Source of the DNA: Campylobacterales bacterium
GTDB lineage: Bacteria; Campylobacterota; Campylobacteria; Campylobacterales; Sulfurimonadaceae
Assembly: GCA_024277445.1 (NCBI GenBank)
Contig: JAJRVE010000225.1
Span: forward strand, 1-32,482
DNA length: 32,482 bases
Reading direction: 5' to 3'
Shown here: positions 9,652 to 17,991 of the stretch, piece after piece
Numbering within the stretch: position 1 is the first letter of the stretch
How the letters are laid out: every line of letters begins with the position of its first letter
Made by a program: the position numbers and the translations under genes
Notes under the pieces: generated by a model
Told to the model about the DNA's origin: nothing
Database searches by the model: none
Seen by the model: the letters and a program-made list of their open reading frames with translations, nothing else

Positions 9652-9670
9652 ACGACAAAAAAAGATACCT

Positions 9671-11515
9671 ATGATCCAATTTTCCAACGTCTCCAAATCT
9701 TACGGCAGCCAAGAACTCTTCAACAACCTCACCTTTAAACTCAACCCCGGTAACAAAATGGGGCTAGTCGGTCGTAACGGTAGTGGTAAGTCCACCATGT
9801 TTAAACTCATTTTGGGGGAAGAAGAACCTAGTGATGGGCAAGTCATCATCCCTAAGAATTATAAAATAGGTGCATTACGCCAGCACCTGGTTTTTACTGA
9901 GAAAACACTCCGTGAAGAGGCAGCACTTGCCCTCGAAGATGATATGAAGTGGGACACCTACCGTGTTGAAAAGATCTTGTTTGGTCTTGGTTTCAACTTA
10001 GCCGACCTCGACAAGAGTCCACTTGACTTTTCGGGTGGATACCAGATCCGTATTAACCTTGCTAAGCTTTTGGTCACTGAGCCTAACCTACTCCTACTCG
10101 ATGAGCCTACCAACTACTTGGACATCCTCTCACTGCGTTGGTTAAAAAGTTTTTTACGTGCCTTCCAAGGTGAAGTGGTTCTCGTAACTCACGACCGTGA
10201 TTTTATGGATGGCATCTGTACGCATACTATGGGTATCATCAGACGTGACCTGTTTATGATCCCCGGTGACACCCACAAATTTTACAGCCAACTCAAAGAG
10301 AACGAAGAGCTTTATGCCAAGCAAAAAGTCTCTCAAGACAAAAAAGTCAAAGAGCTTGAAGAGTTCATCGCTAAAAACAAGGCACGTGCTTCTACTGCTG
10401 CCTTAGCACAGTCTAAAGTTAAGCAGTTAGAGAAGATGGACCGCATGGAAGACATTGGTTTTGATAACACCTTAAAGTTTGACTTCCAGTTTAAAGACAC
10501 CGTGGCTAAAGTGCTTCTTGATGTTAAAGACATTAGCTTTGGGTACACACCAGACAACATTCTCTTTAAAAACATCTCTTTTACCATTGAGAAAGGTCAC
10601 TGTCTTGCCATCATCGGTAAAAATGGTGTGGGTAAGTCTACCCTACTCAACAACCTTGCTAAAGAGTTAACACCTTTAAGTGGCGAGGTAAAGTACCACG
10701 GAACTACTGCCATCGGTCACTTTGGACAGACTAACATCTCACGTCTTGATCCTAAGAGCAACATCATGGACGAAATCTACGCAGCTAACCCTAAACTCTC
10801 TGCCGCAAGTGTAAGAAGTATCTGTGGTGCGATGATGTTTAGTGGAGACAGTGCTGAAAAGAAGGTCTCTCTTCTCTCGGGTGGTGAAAAAAGTCGTGTT
10901 ATGTTGGGACAGATCCTCTCTCGTCCTTCAAACCTTCTCTTCCTTGATGAGCCTACTCACCACCTTGACATCGACTCTATTGAGGCCTTAACGGTTGCGA
11001 TCAAAAACTTCCAAGGCTCTTCGATTATCGTTTCTCACTCTGAAGAGCTCCTACGACGTGTTGCTGACAGACTCATCATCTTCTCTAAAGATGGTGCTGA
11101 ACTCTTTGATGGCGGTTACGATATGTTCTTGGAGAAAAAAGGGTGGGATGAAGATGATGTTGAAGAGACAGCGCCTAAAAAGAAAAAGACCTCTAACCCG
11201 ATGAGTAAAGAGAACAAAAAACTTAAAAACGTCATCACAAAAGAGCGTTCACGTGCCACTTCACCGCTTCGTAAAGAGGTAGAAAAAGCAGAGAAGTTCA
11301 TTATGGAAGGTGAACGTCAGATCAAACTATACCATCAAGAGTTAGTAGAAGCTTCAAGCACTAATGACAATGCTAAGGTCATGGAAGTTTCCAAGCTAGT
11401 TAGTGACTTAGAAGCAGAAGTCGAAGCGAAGTTTGAGCGCATGGAAGTGGCGCAAGAAGAGCTAGATGCACTCATGGCTGAGTATGAAGTCAAGCTAAAG
11501 GCCTTAGAGGGATAA
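9671..11515 (+). CDS. ABC-F family ATP-binding protein
   Basis: 614 aa; two Walker A (GRNGSGKST, GKNGVGKST), two signature motifs (LDFSGGYQIR, LLSGGEKSR), LLLDEPTNYLD and LFLDEPTHHLD; no TM domains. Confidence 0.93.
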   Translation: MIQFSNVSKSYGSQELFNNLTFKLNPGNKMGLVGRNGSGKSTMFKLILGEEEPSDGQVIIPKNYKIGALRQHLVFTEKTLREEAALALEDDMKWDTYRVEKILFGLGFNLADLDKSPLDFSGGYQIRINLAKLLVTEPNLLLLDEPTNYLDILSLRWLKSFLRAFQGEVVLVTHDRDFMDGICTHTMGIIRRDLFMIPGDTHKFYSQLKENEELYAKQKVSQDKKVKELEEFIAKNKARASTAALAQSKVKQLEKMDRMEDIGFDNTLKFDFQFKDTVAKVLLDVKDISFGYTPDNILFKNISFTIEKGHCLAIIGKNGVGKSTLLNNLAKELTPLSGEVKYHGTTAIGHFGQTNISRLDPKSNIMDEIYAANPKLSAASVRSICGAMMFSGDSAEKKVSLLSGGEKSRVMLGQILSRPSNLLFLDEPTHHLDIDSIEALTVAIKNFQGSSIIVSHSEELLRRVADRLIIFSKDGAELFDGGYDMFLEKKGWDEDDVEETAPKKKKTSNPMSKENKKLKNVITKERSRATSPLRKEVEKAEKFIMEGERQIKLYHQELVEASSTNDNAKVMEVSKLVSDLEAEVEAKFERMEVAQEELDALMAEYEVKLKALEG

Positions 11516-11535
11516 CCTTCTACCTGACGCAACAC

Positions 11536-12165
11536 TTATGCGTCTATGATATTTCGCATCCAGTCCGAAATATATGCGAGCTCTTCTCTCGCGAGACTAT
11601 GATCTTTTTCATAGCTTTTAAACTCTATCTCAAACCCACCTTCTTGAAGTGTCTCAACTTGTTCTTTAGAGGTTTCAAAAGGTAAGACGTTGTCAAAGGT
11701 TCCATGGGTACAGAGCCAGTTGGATTCGCGTAAGTCTGGGTTCATCTCAGCAAGTAAGTGCTCAGCATCGTAAATATAACCACTGATAGCAATGTAGCCT
11801 GCCAGTTCTCTATGGTAGCGCGCACCAAACTCAAAGGTAAGCAGTGAACCCTGTGAAAAGCCAAACAAGAAGCTCTCCTCTGCGTTAAACTCCTCTTCAA
11901 AGAGCATATCAAGTGTCTCTGTTAAGAGCTGACTTGAGTGTTTGATACCAGGAAGTTGTTCGGGAGGGAGCTGATACCACGAGAGACCCGTAAAAAACTC
12001 AAAGGGTGCGTCAAGTAGCAGGTAGTTCATCTCATCAATATCGATAAAATCAGGCAACATCGTAAAGCCTTCAGACGAGTCACCACGACCATGCATAATG
12101 ATCATCACCTTTTTAGAAGGAACTTTAGCGGGTATAAATATATTATCTAGGGGTAAGTTTTGCAT
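11536..12165 (-). CDS. Phospholipase/carboxylesterase family alpha/beta hydrolase
   Basis: 209 aa; IIMHGRGDSSEGF, GFSQGS nucleophile elbow, CTHGTFDNVLPF, EKDHSLA. Confidence 0.85.
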   Translation of the reverse strand: MQNLPLDNIFIPAKVPSKKVMIIMHGRGDSSEGFTMLPDFIDIDEMNYLLLDAPFEFFTGLSWYQLPPEQLPGIKHSSQLLTETLDMLFEEEFNAEESFLFGFSQGSLLTFEFGARYHRELAGYIAISGYIYDAEHLLAEMNPDLRESNWLCTHGTFDNVLPFETSKEQVETLQEGGFEIEFKSYEKDHSLAREELAYISDWMRNIIDA

Positions 12166-12247
12166 GCGACATTATATAGAATTTGTATTTACCTTCAAAC
12201 ATTTTTTGTACAACAAAGAAATCTCTTTTCGTTTCTAAACAATTCGC

Positions 12248-12253
12248 TATAAT
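12248..12253 (+). promoter_or_regulatory. -10 element upstream of the zeta-toxin-like module
   Basis: TATAAT in TTCGCTATAATC, directly overlapping an 8-bp inverted repeat. Confidence 0.5.
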
Positions 12254-12276
12254 CTTTCTAATTATCCTGAAAGATT
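12251..12276. repeat. Inverted repeat AATCTTTC-N10-GAAAGATT in the module leader
   Basis: Perfect 8-bp arms at 12251-12258 and 12269-12276. Confidence 0.7.
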
Positions 12277-12378
12277 AAACATGAGCATATGTGAAGTATG
12301 TTCTATCTCAAGATCTTAATATGCTCCATAAGCGGTATGGTTTGAGAGATGGTGAAATAACGGTTGTGAAGGAAAAAA

Positions 12379-12942
12379 ATGAAAAAGCTCTATATCATAG
12401 CCGGAGCAAATGGGAGTGGCAAAACAACCTTTGCCAAATCTTTTGCCAAAGTTCACAACTTACACTTTATCAATGCCGATGAAATTGCAAAAGAACTTGA
12501 TCCTCACAACATTACAAAGCATCAAGTAAAAGCAGGTCGTATTTTTTTTCAAGAGCTTAGTCAACGACTTAAACAAGAGCACTCCTTTGTCATTGAAACA
12601 ACCCTTTCAGGTAAGTACCTTGTAAAGTACATCACACTTGCGCATACCAATGGCTTTGAGGTAGAGATGATCTATCTTTTCTTAGAGAGACCGGAGACAA
12701 ACATTGGACGGGTTGCTATACGGGTCATCGGTGGTGGACACCATGTTCCTAAAGATGATATAATAAGGCGATTTTACCGAAGTAAAACGATGTTTTTCGA
12801 GGTCTATAAAGATCTTGTAGATCATTGGGAAGTCTATTATAACTCTAATGAGATTTTTGAAAAAGTTGCAGACACAGATGCTGTCTATGACCATGAAAAG
12901 ATGCAAGAGTTCAGGAGCATAGAAAATGACGAAATCAGATAA
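12379..12942 (+). CDS. Zeta-toxin family P-loop kinase
   Basis: 187 aa; Walker A GANGSGKTT, INADEIAKEL, FVIETTLSG, IRVIGGGHHVPKDDIIRRFYRS. Confidence 0.9.
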   Translation: MKKLYIIAGANGSGKTTFAKSFAKVHNLHFINADEIAKELDPHNITKHQVKAGRIFFQELSQRLKQEHSFVIETTLSGKYLVKYITLAHTNGFEVEMIYLFLERPETNIGRVAIRVIGGGHHVPKDDIIRRFYRSKTMFFEVYKDLVDHWEVYYNSNEIFEKVADTDAVYDHEKMQEFRSIENDEIR

Positions 12943-13150
12943 TATCAACATATCAGACACCATCCAGCAGATAGGAAATGATGCCGTAAGACTTGCGCAG
13001 AAAAAGAACCTAGAGAATGGCATACCCAATGTCTATAGTAAAAATGGTGTCCTTTACTTTCAGCTCCCCGATGGAACCATAACCATGGAAAACCCTCTTG
13101 AAAAAGGCGTCTATAAGGCACAACTAGATGCTCTAACTCCCGCGTCTTAG
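12926..13150 (+). CDS. Small protein overlapping the zeta-like gene; candidate antitoxin/partner
   Basis: 74-aa ORF overlapping the toxin 3' end by 17 bp in another frame; IPNVYSKNGVLYFQLPDGTITMENPL motif. Confidence 0.7.
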   Translation: MTKSDNINISDTIQQIGNDAVRLAQKKNLENGIPNVYSKNGVLYFQLPDGTITMENPLEKGVYKAQLDALTPAS

Positions 13151-13172
13151 AATCTCTCTTAAATATTCTAAG
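13146..13172. repeat. Inverted repeat CTTAGAAT-N11-ATTCTAAG spanning the stop codon of the small partner gene
   Basis: Perfect 8-bp arms at 13146-13153 and 13165-13172. Confidence 0.6.
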
Positions 13173-13218
13173 AACCCACACCCAACTACATTAACCACAC
13201 ACTTCAAGGAACACCAAT

Positions 13219-13899
13219 ATGTCAGAATCAACCGAACCGACAACAGAAAAAATCTACTACGACCCTATCAGTATTGCTCAACGCACTAAGCAAAAGCTAC
13301 ACGTTGTTGCTGAGTATGACAAAGCAGCTATGTTAGCGCATATCATCAAAAGTAGTGAGGAGGTACATGCTGTTGTCATTACTAAGACAAAACGTTTAGC
13401 TGACACCTTGAGTACCTACCTCAACAAACACGGCATCAATGCCACTTCCGTTCATGGCAACAAACGCACACATGAAAACGAAGCTGCTGCTAAAGCCTTT
13501 GATGATGGAGAGCTTAGTGTTCTCATCACAACAGACATGATTTTGCAGACACTTGGACTTGCCAACATTACACACCTCATCAGTCATGATCTGCCTACCC
13601 AACCAGAGCACTACCTTAACCGTGTTGCTTCTCTAAACGAACGTGGAGAAGCGATTGTTTTACTTGGTGAGGAACAAGAGGTAGCACTTTTAGACATCGA
13701 GCGCGTGATGCGTCATGAGATCCCTGAAGAGCCGGTAGAAGGGTTTACGCCAACACCTGAGGCTGAGATCAATACAACACCGCAACCCACTGAAGATAAA
13801 AAGAAAAAGCCTCGTCACCGCAAGCAGAAACGAAAGACTACTAACAAGCAGACAGAACAAGAGAGTGAACAGCCAGCAAGTGACACGGAAGATAAGTAG
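13219..13899 (+). CDS. Standalone helicase C-terminal (RecA2) domain protein with basic tail
   Basis: 226 aa; HAVVITKTKRLADTLSTYLNKHGINATSVHGNK...AFDDGELSVLITTDMILQTLGLANITHLISHDLPTQPEHYLNRV resembles a DEAD-box C-lobe; no Walker A or DEAD domain; tail KKKKPRHRKQKRKTTNK. Confidence 0.8.
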   Translation: MSESTEPTTEKIYYDPISIAQRTKQKLHVVAEYDKAAMLAHIIKSSEEVHAVVITKTKRLADTLSTYLNKHGINATSVHGNKRTHENEAAAKAFDDGELSVLITTDMILQTLGLANITHLISHDLPTQPEHYLNRVASLNERGEAIVLLGEEQEVALLDIERVMRHEIPEEPVEGFTPTPEAEINTTPQPTEDKKKKPRHRKQKRKTTNKQTEQESEQPASDTEDK

Positions 13900-13902
13900 C
13901 CG

Positions 13903-14427
13903 ATGATTGTTTTAGACTTCGAGACCAACTCTTCACATGTTCATGATGTTATTGAAGTTGCAGCGTTTAGAGTGAAAAAAGAAAATGGGAGCTATGTCGT
14001 TACCGACACCTTTCATCGTTACTACCTATCAGACTACGAGGTTAACCCTCACGCTTTAGCCGTACACAAGTTATCTCCTGAGCGTATAGAAAGGCTTAGA
14101 GCAGGTGCTGATTATGCTGAGTACTTTGAAGAGGATGAAGCATTTGTGGCTTTTTGTCAGGGTGCCACTACCTTAGTAGCCCACAACATCTCGTTTGAAC
14201 TTCGTCATTTAGGAGAATTAGTCTCCTTTGAAAAGCATCTCTGCACCATGAAAGAGAACAAAAAACATGTTCAAGCCCGTAATGCAAAAGGGAACATCAA
14301 AAACCCGAAGCTCATCGAGACCTGTCTCTTTTACAATATAGAATTTGATGATGAGCAGTACCATAGTGCGCTCTATGATGTCACTAAGACCTTAGAAATC
14401 CTGAACCACATGCACATTAATAGTTAG
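13903..14427 (+). CDS. DnaQ/RNase T-like (DEDDh) exonuclease family protein
   Basis: 174 aa; IVLDFETNSS, HNISFELRHL, HSALYDVTKTLEIL. Confidence 0.75.
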   Translation: MIVLDFETNSSHVHDVIEVAAFRVKKENGSYVVTDTFHRYYLSDYEVNPHALAVHKLSPERIERLRAGADYAEYFEEDEAFVAFCQGATTLVAHNISFELRHLGELVSFEKHLCTMKENKKHVQARNAKGNIKNPKLIETCLFYNIEFDDEQYHSALYDVTKTLEILNHMHINS

Positions 14428-14440
14428 CGCACTTTACAAG

Positions 14441-15310
14441 TTATTTTACTAAAAGTGATCTCATTTTCAGAGTACCTTTGACTGAAACAACAACCACTAC
14501 TCCTATCACAAAGCCTACTAACAGTTCCGTCACAATAACAGGAAGAAAATGTAATACATCATGGATCTGGTGGATGTTATGCACATAGATGCCACCTGCT
14601 ACCAACAACATCGCTAAGGTTCCCACAACCGTTAAGAGCCTGATGACCTTTGGTAGTGCCGCCACCAGAGCTTCACCCGCTTTTTGCAGTAGTGAGTTCT
14701 CACCGTCTGCCATCCGTATAAGCGCAAAACCCGCATCATCCATGCGCACCAAGAGTGCCACCACCCCATACACACCTACCGTCGCTAACAAGGCGATAGC
14801 CGAAACAACAATGATCTGTACACCAATGCCTTTATCTACCACCGTACCAAGTGCAATGATGATGATTTCTATGGACAAGATGAAGTCTGTTCGTATCGCT
14901 GAGAGTATCTTCTTCTCTTCTTTCTCTTGCAGGTCTCCTTCATCATGAGTATCATCATTTTTGTGTGTCTCATCATGAGGAACAAAGTACTCAAAAATCT
15001 TCTCTGCTCCCTCATAGGCCAAGTAGAGCCCACCTAACATCAAGATAGGTACGATGACCCAAGATGCATAAGCACTCAGTACAAAAGCTATGGGCAAGAT
15101 GATCAACTTGTTGAGCAGAGAGCCCTTGGTAATCGCCCATAAAACAGGTAACTCTCTTGAGGCTGCAAAGCCTGAAGCTTTTTCAGCACCTACCGCTAAG
15201 TCATCACCTAAGACACCTGCTGTCTTTTTCGCAGCAACCTTACTCATCATTGCGGCATCATCAAGAAGCATTGCAATGTCATCTAAGACCATAAATATAC
15301 CAGCTGCCAT
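14441..15310 (-). CDS. DUF808 (YedI-like) inner-membrane protein
   Basis: 289 aa; MAAGIFMVLDDIAMLLDDAAMMSKVAAKKTAGVLGDDLAVGAEKASGFAASRELPVLWAITKGS, multiple TM. Confidence 0.88.
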   Translation of the reverse strand: MAAGIFMVLDDIAMLLDDAAMMSKVAAKKTAGVLGDDLAVGAEKASGFAASRELPVLWAITKGSLLNKLIILPIAFVLSAYASWVIVPILMLGGLYLAYEGAEKIFEYFVPHDETHKNDDTHDEGDLQEKEEKKILSAIRTDFILSIEIIIIALGTVVDKGIGVQIIVVSAIALLATVGVYGVVALLVRMDDAGFALIRMADGENSLLQKAGEALVAALPKVIRLLTVVGTLAMLLVAGGIYVHNIHQIHDVLHFLPVIVTELLVGFVIGVVVVVSVKGTLKMRSLLVK

Positions 15311-15563
15311 ACGACTCCTTGGTGAGATTATTTCTTTAGCTATTTTATCGGTTTTTGGTAATAATCAAAACAGACGAAAAGAGTTTTATTTACAAAATAT
15401 TTACCAATATTTTTTACAATTTCAGCAGGGTAACACAAGGTGCAATGACCATTGAGTGATGCCATCATCTCCTCATTGGTTCTAAAGTACCACAGAGTGA
15501 TAAAAATGCTTTCGTATGATCGCATTTTTCTACCCTGTATATTAATATATCGAAGGAGCTACT

Positions 15564-16034
15564 ATGTTTAAAACACTTTCTTTATTAACAACATTAACAG
15601 TAACATCACTACTTGCTTCAACAACTATCATCCCCAACCTCAACCAAGAGCTTGCCCACAACAAGGTCTTGATTAAAGAGTATAAGCAAGCCGTTACAGA
15701 GTTAGAAAAGCGTAATGACTTTCTGATTGCAGAGAAGAAGAAAAACCCAAAACTCTACGAGGTAAAGCCACTCTTTGAAGAGAGTAAAAAAGCCTATATC
15801 CATCGTGTTAAACTCAATGGAGCAGAAGCGAAAAACCTTAACTTTACCGTTAAAGATCATCGTGTAACACTTGAGATGCAGATGAAAACAGAACGAAAAG
15901 ATAAAAATGGATACTACTCAAGTTCTCAATACTTTTTTCAGGCCTATCCCATCCCTGAGGATGTCAATGAAGAGAAGATCAAACACAGTGTAGATGGTGA
16001 CTACTTTGTCATCACAATGCCGAAAAAGAAGTAA
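15564..16034 (+). CDS. Exported alpha-crystallin/Hsp20-like protein
   Basis: 156 aa; signal peptide MFKTLSLLTTLTVTSLLAS; C-terminal YIHRVKLNGAEAKNLNFTVKDHRVTLEMQMKTERKD...YFFQAYPIPEDVNEEKIKHSVDGDYFVITMPKK resembles Hsp20 beta-strands. Confidence 0.7.
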   Translation: MFKTLSLLTTLTVTSLLASTTIIPNLNQELAHNKVLIKEYKQAVTELEKRNDFLIAEKKKNPKLYEVKPLFEESKKAYIHRVKLNGAEAKNLNFTVKDHRVTLEMQMKTERKDKNGYYSSSQYFFQAYPIPEDVNEEKIKHSVDGDYFVITMPKKK

Positions 16035-16038
16035 GACC

Positions 16039-16992
16039 TTAAGAGAAACGTCTCTTTTTCCATGCGTGTTGTTGGTCGGCTGACAAAAAGGTCCAGACCA
16101 CGATGCGTGTCACCTTTTGACCTTGTTGCATCTCTATTGTCTCGATGCGTACAGGGTTGACTTCCTTTAACGCCTTATAGATAGCAGCTAAACTCTCTTT
16201 TTTAGAGACAAGTGTAGAGAACCAAAAGACTTTTTTTCCATGAACCGCACTCTCTTTTATCATCTTCTTCACAAAAGCGACTTCACCACCTGGACACCAC
16301 AACTCATTGGCTCTACCACCAAAGTTAAGTGCCCCTTTTTTGGACTTACCTTGATGTAAGTTACGGTTTTTACGTGCCGTTCCATATAGAGCCTCTTCAG
16401 CCGAGCGGTGAAAAGGTGGATTACTAAGTGTAAAGTCAAAACACTCATTTTTACCAATGATACCACTAAAGATATGTTCACTATTTGACTGCTCTCTTAT
16501 CTCTATCTTCGCTTTTAACTATGGGTTTTTAGAGACGATCGCATTAGCAGAGGTGATCGCTTTAGCATCGACTTCTGAGCCGACAAAAGACCAACCGTAC
16601 ACACTACACCCAACTATAGGATAGATGCTATTGGCGCCAACACCAACATCTAAGCCGCGTACTTTCTCCCCTTTAGGGATCTCGCCACCATTCGCTTCTG
16701 CTAAGAGGTCAGCCATATAATGTAAGTAATCTACCCGACCCGGTATGGGTGGACAGAGATAGCCTTTTGGGATCTGCCAAAAAGTGATGTCATAAAAATG
16801 TGTCAGAAGCGCTCTGTTAAGCATCAAAACTGCTTCAGGATCAGAAAAGGTAATAGAGAGGTCGCCATAGCTGTTCTCTTGAACAAAAGGAGCAAGCCGA
16901 GGTTCACTCTTAATCAAGGCTGGAAAATCGTATGATCCATTATGTAGGCTACGTTGGTGAAATCTTTTGGTCTGTTCTTTGGGCATTGTCAA
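16039..16992 (-). pseudogene. rlmF: 23S rRNA (adenine-N6)-methyltransferase RlmF, interrupted by an in-frame TAG at 16519-16521
   Basis: Same-frame translation: ...[54 protein letters not shown]...FDFTLSNPPFHRSAEEAL...ALNFGGRANELWCPGGEVAFVKKMIKES...QGQKVTRIVVWTF. Only one stop interrupts about 317 codons. Confidence 0.9.
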
Positions 16993-17117
16993 TCTCTATA
17001 AAATTATGGTGTAAATATTTGAAACATATTATTAAAAAATATTATCTTTAAGTGCTAAAGTATGTAACTGACGGTTTATAAGTGTATTATTCCATAAATA
17101 TTTTAAAGAGGTACCTT

Positions 17118-17876
17118 TTGTTTAAATCTGTTTTCCTACTCTTATCACTTATAACCTATCTATTTGCACAAGATTGTAGCACACTCTACCCTGAAGGTTT
17201 CCCTACACAGAGAGTTGACAAAGTACTCTGTAAAAAAAGCTTTGTACTCGGGTACTCGTTTGAGACTAAAACACCCCTTTGGGCAGTAGAACATCTTACA
17301 AAAGAGAACACAGCGACCAAAGAGATTGCACTCGAAGGTTTTCGCTATCACAGAGACTACGCCCTAGCACGAAAATATCGTGCAACCTCAAGTGACTACA
17401 GCTACAGTACCCAAGACAGAAGCCCACTTGTTCCCTTTGAAGACATGAACAAAGATCATTTTGCTTCACATGAGACCTTTGTCATGTCAAACATCGCCCC
17501 TCAAGACTACGCCCTAAACCGTCACGGTTGGGTCTACTTAGAACGTGGTGTACGCGAGCTTGCCAATGCTTATGAAGAGGTTATTGTCGTCACTGGTGTC
17601 GCTTTTTTACATGAGACCAATACTAAAGTCGAGCGTATCGGTCGCCATAAAGTGGCAGTTCCAACACACTACTATAAAGCGGTTTACGCACCCAACACCA
17701 TAGATGGTCCTAAGATGTGGGCATGGATCGTACCAAACAGAGCGGTTGACTATAAAAAGATGAAAGAGTACAGAACTACCGTTGACACGCTTGAGGCGAA
17801 ACTCGGGATCGACCTCTTTCCAAACCTAAGCACTGCTCTGCAAGAACGCGTTGAAAGCAAAACGATACCGCTGTAA
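17118..17876 (+). CDS. DNA/RNA non-specific endonuclease (NUC) family exported protein, divergent active site
   Basis: TTG start at 17118 preceded by AAAGAGG (track ORF opens at 17082); signal peptide LFKSVFLLLSLITYLFAQ; DRSPLVPFEDM, ETFVMSNIAPQDYALNRHGWVYLE. Confidence 0.8.
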   Translation: MFKSVFLLLSLITYLFAQDCSTLYPEGFPTQRVDKVLCKKSFVLGYSFETKTPLWAVEHLTKENTATKEIALEGFRYHRDYALARKYRATSSDYSYSTQDRSPLVPFEDMNKDHFASHETFVMSNIAPQDYALNRHGWVYLERGVRELANAYEEVIVVTGVAFLHETNTKVERIGRHKVAVPTHYYKAVYAPNTIDGPKMWAWIVPNRAVDYKKMKEYRTTVDTLEAKLGIDLFPNLSTALQERVESKTIPL

Positions 17877-17991
17877 AACGTTTTTGTAAGAAGCATCTGC
17901 TTTCACATTATTTCCACACTTTTTTACTTTAAACTACCATCAAGGAAGAGAAGCAAGACCAAGATTCACTCCACTTGGTCTATAATACCCT

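Noticed and set aside
11526-11544. GACGCA/TGCGTC hairpin between convergent ABC-F and esterase genes
   Set aside because: Short 6-bp stem, no strong T-tract; probably ordinary convergent-gene spacing.
12291-12482. 63-aa ORF upstream of and overlapping the zeta-like gene as a full-length protein
   Set aside because: The C-terminal half is an out-of-frame reading of the zeta N-terminus (HSRSKWEWQNNL...); at most a short leader peptide, so mentioned only within the TA finding.
16269-16481. 70-aa minus-strand ORF MNISLVVSLVKMSVLTLHLVIH...
   Set aside because: Out of frame with rlmF, which is open across this region; shadow ORF.
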